Both the position numbers and the translations under genes were made by a program. 64,000 nucleotides of DNA. Source: Pelagibacterales bacterium MED-G40. GTDB taxonomy: Bacteria > Pseudomonadota > Alphaproteobacteria > Pelagibacterales > Pelagibacteraceae. The stretch is from positions 1 to 64,000 of the forward strand of contig NTJN01000004.1 of the NCBI GenBank assembly GCA_002457515.1. Reading direction: 5' to 3'. The notes beneath the pieces are model-generated. The model was not told the origin of the DNA, made no database searches, and worked only from the letters and a program-made list of their open reading frames with translations. Each line of letters starts with the position of its first letter. Position 1 is the first letter of the stretch. Shown piece after piece: positions 59,117 to 64,000 of this stretch.

Positions 59117-59785
59117 TTAGAACTGATATCCAACCGCTAAAGTTAGACCTCTAACATCAATATCACCTTCTACAATGTTACTTCCGTCTGATGTAAGTTT
59201 AATATCATCATAATCAGTTACGAAAAACTCCGATTTAATAAACATGTTGTTCGCTAAATCTGATTTAACTCCAAAACCAAACATATAACCATCTAAAGTA
59301 TCGTCACCATAAGAAGAACCTGTTCCCAAGTTTTCTGATGTTATGATATCGGCTTGAACAAATCCAATTTTACCATAAAAGCTCGCGTAAAGAGGATATG
59401 ATAAATATACTCCATAATGATCTTCGATTGATGCTTGCGCTTTGTTACTAACGGCTGTTCCAGCAGTAGTGTCGCCATCTTGGAAGTCTGTATCATCTCT
59501 TTGCTTAACACTGTTACTAATATCAGCTTCACCAGGTATATAGTCTACACCAAGTGTAATATTGTTCCATGTATATTCAGCAAATACTGAACCTATTGCA
59601 GTAGTGTTGCTTGCTGCACCAGTTGCGTCTATGACACCAGTCGTTCTCAAAGTTTCCTTACCAGAAGCTTCAATTTCTACTAAAGATCCTGATAGTCCAA
59701 CAGCGAAACCATCCTGAGAGTAAGCGTTAGATGTTGCAAATAGGATTGCTATTGCTCCAAATATTTTACAAATTTTTCTTATCAT
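59117..59785 (-). CDS. Outer-membrane beta-barrel protein
   Basis: Signal peptide MIRKICKIFGAIAILFATSNAYS; alternating amphipathic strands; terminal RGLTLAVGYQF (C-terminal F). Confidence 0.82.
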   Translation of the reverse strand: MIRKICKIFGAIAILFATSNAYSQDGFAVGLSGSLVEIEASGKETLRTTGVIDATGAASNTTAIGSVFAEYTWNNITLGVDYIPGEADISNSVKQRDDTDFQDGDTTAGTAVSNKAQASIEDHYGVYLSYPLYASFYGKIGFVQADIITSENLGTGSSYGDDTLDGYMFGFGVKSDLANNMFIKSEFFVTDYDDIKLTSDGSNIVEGDIDVRGLTLAVGYQF

Positions 59786-59959
59786 ATGATTTCCTTTTTA
59801 TTTACTTAATTGCAATTTTGCAAAATCTATTGGATTCTCATTAAAATGTCACTTTAATAATAACAGTTGAAATTAACAGAATGCTTAAAAAAACACCATT
59901 TAAAGCCATTTTTTAGTTGTATTTTTGCAACATCTAACAACTAATTTGAGCGAATAGTC

Positions 59960-61465
59960 TTAAAAAATCCCTGTTTTATCAGATTTATTTTTCTTTAGTT
60001 TTGGCATGACTTGGATGTTTAAATTTTTGACATCTTTAGCCTTTAATGACTTTAGATTTTGAACGATTTTTAAAAATCTTTTAGACTCTTTTTGAGAAAT
60101 AATGCCCTCAGTTAAAGTTTTAAATTTATTAATGTACTGAGATCTAGAGAAAGGCCTCAGTCCATAAGGATGTGCATCGGCTACAGCTTTTTCCTCCTCA
60201 ATTTTAGTTCCATCTTTCATTACAATTTCTGCTCTTCCTCCAAAGCATCTATTCCTCGGATTAGGATCATGATATTTTTTTGTCCATTCAGAGTCTTCAA
60301 AAGTTTCAATTTTTTTCCACAGTTCAACTGTACTTTTTCTTGCCGCTCTCTCAGGTTTATAAGATTTTATATGGTGCCAATTACCGTCTTCTAATGCCAC
60401 AGCAAATATATACATAATAGAGTGATCTAATGTCTCTCTACTCGATTTTGGGTCCATTTTTTGAGGGTCATTTGCACCAGTTCCAATCACGTAGTGTGTG
60501 TGATGACTGGTATAAATATTTACTTTTTCTATTTCATTAAAATTTTTGATTTTTCCTCTTAAACTTCTAGCTAGATCAATTAAAGCTTGTGACTGATATT
60601 CAGCTGAATGCTCTTTCGTATAAGTCTCTAAAATAGCTTTTTTCTCCTCATTTACATTTGGAAGCGGAACAGTGTATTCTTTGTCAGGACCTGAAAGGAC
60701 ATATGCTATTACACTATCTTCTCCCTCATAAATTGGATTAGGAGCGCCTTCTCCTCTCATGCATCTATCGACAGACTCTATTGCTAGTTTACCAGCATGA
60801 GCAGGTGCGAAAGCTTTCCAGCTTGAAATTTCACCTTTTCTTGATTGACGAGTAGAAATTGTTGTATGAAGTGCTTGCTGAATAGATTGATAAATAGTCT
60901 CAGTTTTTAATTTTAGTAAAGTTCCGACTCCAGCAGCTACACTTGGACCTAGATGTGCAATGTGATCAATTTTGTGTTCATGTAAACAGATTCCTTTTAC
61001 TAAATTAACTTGAACTTCATAACCAGTAAGAATTCCTTTTATTAGATCCATTCCATTACAATTTTTTTGTTGAGCTACTGCTAGGATAGGTGGAATATTA
61101 TCTGCAGGATGGCTGTAATCAGCTGCAAGAAAAGTATCGTGAAAGTCTAACTCCCTTACTGCTGTTCCATTTGCCCATGCAGCCCATTCACAATGAACTT
61201 TAATTTTAGGATTTAGTCCGAAAATAGTTGATCCATTTTTTCTTAGATGAGCTAATGCCATATTTCTTGCTGAGACGACAGGCTTTCTATTAAAAGAAGC
61301 AATAGCTACAGAAGCATTATCGATAATTCTATTAATTACCATTTCTATTGAATCTCCTCCAGGTCTAGATTTGTCAGAGGCTATTTCAGCAATCTTCCAG
61401 GCCAATTGATCTTCTTTTTTTAATCTTGAGGAAGAAGGATAAACTTTAACTTTAATCTCTCTCAT
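59960..61465 (-). CDS. prpD: MmgE/PrpD family protein (2-methylcitrate dehydratase-like)
   Basis: [35 protein letters not shown]; next to aconitase. Confidence 0.87.
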   Translation of the reverse strand: MREIKVKVYPSSSRLKKEDQLAWKIAEIASDKSRPGGDSIEMVINRIIDNASVAIASFNRKPVVSARNMALAHLRKNGSTIFGLNPKIKVHCEWAAWANGTAVRELDFHDTFLAADYSHPADNIPPILAVAQQKNCNGMDLIKGILTGYEVQVNLVKGICLHEHKIDHIAHLGPSVAAGVGTLLKLKTETIYQSIQQALHTTISTRQSRKGEISSWKAFAPAHAGKLAIESVDRCMRGEGAPNPIYEGEDSVIAYVLSGPDKEYTVPLPNVNEEKKAILETYTKEHSAEYQSQALIDLARSLRGKIKNFNEIEKVNIYTSHHTHYVIGTGANDPQKMDPKSSRETLDHSIMYIFAVALEDGNWHHIKSYKPERAARKSTVELWKKIETFEDSEWTKKYHDPNPRNRCFGGRAEIVMKDGTKIEEEKAVADAHPYGLRPFSRSQYINKFKTLTEGIISQKESKRFLKIVQNLKSLKAKDVKNLNIQVMPKLKKNKSDKTGIF

Positions 61466-61469
61466 AACT

Positions 61470-64000
61470 CTAATTCAACATGTTTCTTAAAACATACTGA
61501 AGTATTCCACCATTTTTATAATATTCAATTTCATTTTCAGTATCAATTCTACAAAGTACTTTTATTTTTTTACTCGTACCATCTTTATATTTAATTTCAC
61601 AAGACACTTCTTGTCGAGGTCTAACACCTTTATCAATGTTGACTACGGTAACTAACTCAGTTCCGGTTATATTTAATTTTTTTCTATCAAAACCGTCTTT
61701 AAACTGGAGTGGTAGGACACCCATCCCTACCAAATTTGATCTATGAATTCTCTCAAAACTTTCAGCAATTACTGCCTTGACTCCTAATAATTTTGTGCCT
61801 TTCGCAGCCCAGTCCCTTGATGAGCCGGTCCCATATTCTTTACCAGCAATAACAACTAGATCATTTTTTCTCTTTTTATATTCAATTGCTGCATCATAAA
61901 CGCTCATAACTTTTCCATCTGGTTGCAATGTAGTAAAGCCTCCTTCTGTCCCGGGTGCCATTTCATTTCTTATTTTAATATTTCCAAATGTTCCTCTCAT
62001 CATCACCTCATGATTGCCTCTTCGAGCTCCATATGAATTAAAATCTTTTTGTTGAATTTGATGTTTCATAAAATAATCTCCAGTCGGACTATCTTTTTTA
62101 ATACTTCCGGCAGGTGAAATATGATCAGTTGTTACAGTGTCTGCCAATAATAATAATATTCTCGCATCATTTATTGGTTTAAATCCTTCAGGTTTATCTG
62201 GCAGGTTATCGAAAAAAGGAGGTCGTTTTACATAAGTAGAATTTGCTTCCCAGTTATAAATGCTGCTATCTACTGTGTTAATTGAGCTCCATTCTTTTGG
62301 ACCTTCAGAAACATTTGAATAGCGTTTTGTAAACATATCGGCGTTCACAGAGCTTAACATTAAATCTTCTATTTCTTTATTGCTCGGCCAAATATCTTTT
62401 AAAAAAACATCTTTTCCATTATTGTCTTTACCTAAAGGTGTTTTATACAAATCAAAGTTCATATTGCCTGCCAAGGCATAGGCAACCACTAGTGGAGGAG
62501 ATGCTAAATAATTAGCTTTTACATCTGGATTTATTCTACCTTCAAAATTTCTATTTCCTGATAACACTGATACTGCGTACAAATCTTCCTTGCTAATAGC
62601 TTCTGAAATATTTCTATTAAGTGGTCCAGAATTTCCAATACATGTAGTACATCCATATCCCACTAAGTTGAATCCTAGTGCGTCTAAATATTTATTCAAA
62701 CCAGCTTTCTCTAAATAATCAGTAACAACCTGAGATCCTGGGGCCAAAGAAGTTTTAACCCAAGGTTTTACTTTTAAACCTTTTTTATGAGCTTTTTGAG
62801 CTAATAAGCCAGCTCCAATTAATACACTTGGATTTGAAGTATTTGTGCAAGATGTAATTGCAGCTATAACAATATCACCATCCTTTAATCTAAAATCTAC
62901 TCCCTCGACTTTCGCATCAACTATTTTATTTCTTTTTGTGTTTTCTTTATAAACTTTAGCGAATGCAGGTGAAGCCTCTGTTAATAAAACTTTATCTTGA
63001 GGTCGTTTAGGACCTGAAATACTTGGAACAACAGTTTCTAAATCTAAAGATAATCTATCAGTAAATTCCACATCGTTACTTACCCATAGTCCTTGTTCTT
63101 TTGAATATTTTTCTACAAGCGAAATAGTTTCTTTATCTCGTCCTGATAATTTTAAATATTTAAGTGTTTCGTCATCAACTGGGAAAAAACCACAAGTTGC
63201 TCCGTACTCTGGGGCCATATTGGCTATAGTTGCTCGGTCAGCTAAGGTTAAATTATTTAATCCCTCACCATAAAATTCAACAAATTTTCCTACAACACCT
63301 TTTTTTCTTAACATTTCTACAATTGTTAAAACTAAATCTGTTGCCGTTGTTCCTTCAATTAGTTTTCCTTTAATTTGAACTCCAACCACCTCAGGGATTA
63401 ACATAGAAACTGGTTGTCCAAGCATTGCGGCTTCTGCTTCTATTCCACCTACACCCCAACCTAAAACAGATAAAGCATTTACCATAGTGGTGTGACTGTC
63501 TGTTCCAACTAAAGTATCTGGATAGGCATAAAAATCATTACCACTTTTAGATGACCAAACTACTTTTGCTAAATATTCTAAATTAACTTGATGACAAATT
63601 CCTGTTCCTGGCGGAACCACTCTAAAATTATTAAATGCCTTTTGACCCCATTTTAAAAAAGAATATCTTTCACCATTCCTCAAAAATTCTCTTTCAACAT
63701 TTTTTTCAAATGATTTACCGGATGCATATTCGTCAACCATCACTGAATGATCGATTACTAAATCTACAGTAGAAAGTGGATTAATTTTTTTTGGATCTTT
63801 GTTCTTTAACTTCACAGCATCTCTCATTGCAGCCAAATCAGCTACTGCTGGAATGCCAGTATAATCCTGCATTAAAACTCTCGCTGGTCTGTAAGCTATT
63901 TCAGTATTAGATTTTTTATTTTTTAACCATTCTTTTACTGCCAATATTTGTTTCTTATCAACTGTAAGATTATCTTCAAACCGTAAAAGGTTTTCTAATA
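61470..64000 (-). CDS. acnA: Aconitate hydratase, truncated at the window edge (true N-terminus outside)
   Basis: [69 protein letters not shown]. Frame stays open past the track start (63944) to 64000 as [25 protein letters not shown]. Confidence 0.96.
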   Translation of the reverse strand, partial: LENLLRFEDNLTVDKKQILAVKEWLKNKKSNTEIAYRPARVLMQDYTGIPAVADLAAMRDAVKLKNKDPKKINPLSTVDLVIDHSVMVDEYASGKSFEKNVEREFLRNGERYSFLKWGQKAFNNFRVVPPGTGICHQVNLEYLAKVVWSSKSGNDFYAYPDTLVGTDSHTTMVNALSVLGWGVGGIEAEAAMLGQPVSMLIPEVVGVQIKGKLIEGTTATDLVLTIVEMLRKKGVVGKFVEFYGEGLNNLTLADRATIANMAPEYGATCGFFPVDDETLKYLKLSGRDKETISLVEKYSKEQGLWVSNDVEFTDRLSLDLETVVPSISGPKRPQDKVLLTEASPAFAKVYKENTKRNKIVDAKVEGVDFRLKDGDIVIAAITSCTNTSNPSVLIGAGLLAQKAHKKGLKVKPWVKTSLAPGSQVVTDYLEKAGLNKYLDALGFNLVGYGCTTCIGNSGPLNRNISEAISKEDLYAVSVLSGNRNFEGRINPDVKANYLASPPLVVAYALAGNMNFDLYKTPLGKDNNGKDVFLKDIWPSNKEIEDLMLSSVNADMFTKRYSNVSEGPKEWSSINTVDSSIYNWEANSTYVKRPPFFDNLPDKPEGFKPINDARILLLLADTVTTDHISPAGSIKKDSPTGDYFMKHQIQQKDFNSYGARRGNHEVMMRGTFGNIKIRNEMAPGTEGGFTTLQPDGKVMSVYDAAIEYKKRKNDLVVIAGKEYGTGSSRDWAAKGTKLLGVKAVIAESFERIHRSNLVGMGVLPLQFKDGFDRKKLNITGTELVTVVNIDKGVRPRQEVSCEIKYKDGTSKKIKVLCRIDTENEIEYYKNGGILQYVLRNMLN

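Noticed and set aside
61470-63944. Track start of aconitase at 63944 as the real N-terminus
   Set aside because: The frame stays open with aconitase-like sequence to the window edge; the TTG start is an artefact of truncation.
1-64000. CRISPR arrays, prophage, IS elements, tRNA/rRNA genes
   Set aside because: No spaced direct repeats, transposase/integrase motifs or cloverleaf/rRNA sequences were found by reading.

Overview
AT-rich, densely packed alphaproteobacterial chromosome window. Tiny intergenic gaps, gene content and codon usage look like SAR11/Pelagibacterales, which is an inference from protein content only. I found no tRNA, rRNA, CRISPR, IS element or prophage. Main content, in order: (i) a partial SDR, an HpsN-type histidinol-dehydrogenase-like gene and a TRAP transporter; (ii) a carbamoyltransferase / DUF5989 (SxtK-like) / SxtJ-like group with a methyltransferase; (iii) xsc, suyAB, a TauE-type exporter and aprMBA, which with (i) form a sulfonate-to-sulfite-to-APS island; (iv) a CADD-like protein, MFS transporter, nucleotidyltransferase and PLP trans-sulfuration enzyme; (v) mnmA, cysQ, recX, an ABA4-like protein, amt, HU, rseP, acuI, folE and hisI; (vi) a cfa/DUF1365/flavin oxidase/DUF3833/SDR/TspO lipid-modification cluster; (vii) gcvTHP behind a tandem glycine riboswitch; (viii) pxpABC; (ix) a second TRAP system, MATE, TerC, PrpD and a truncated aconitase. 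The most notable unexplained items are a GC-rich intergenic segment (about 26101-26275) whose folding pattern supports a minus-strand structured RNA, a 27-aa hyperbasic ORF with a strong Shine-Dalgarno, and the sxtIJK-like trio. Several small ORFs (<60 aa) were read directly from the sequence because they fall below the supplied ORF track's cutoff.
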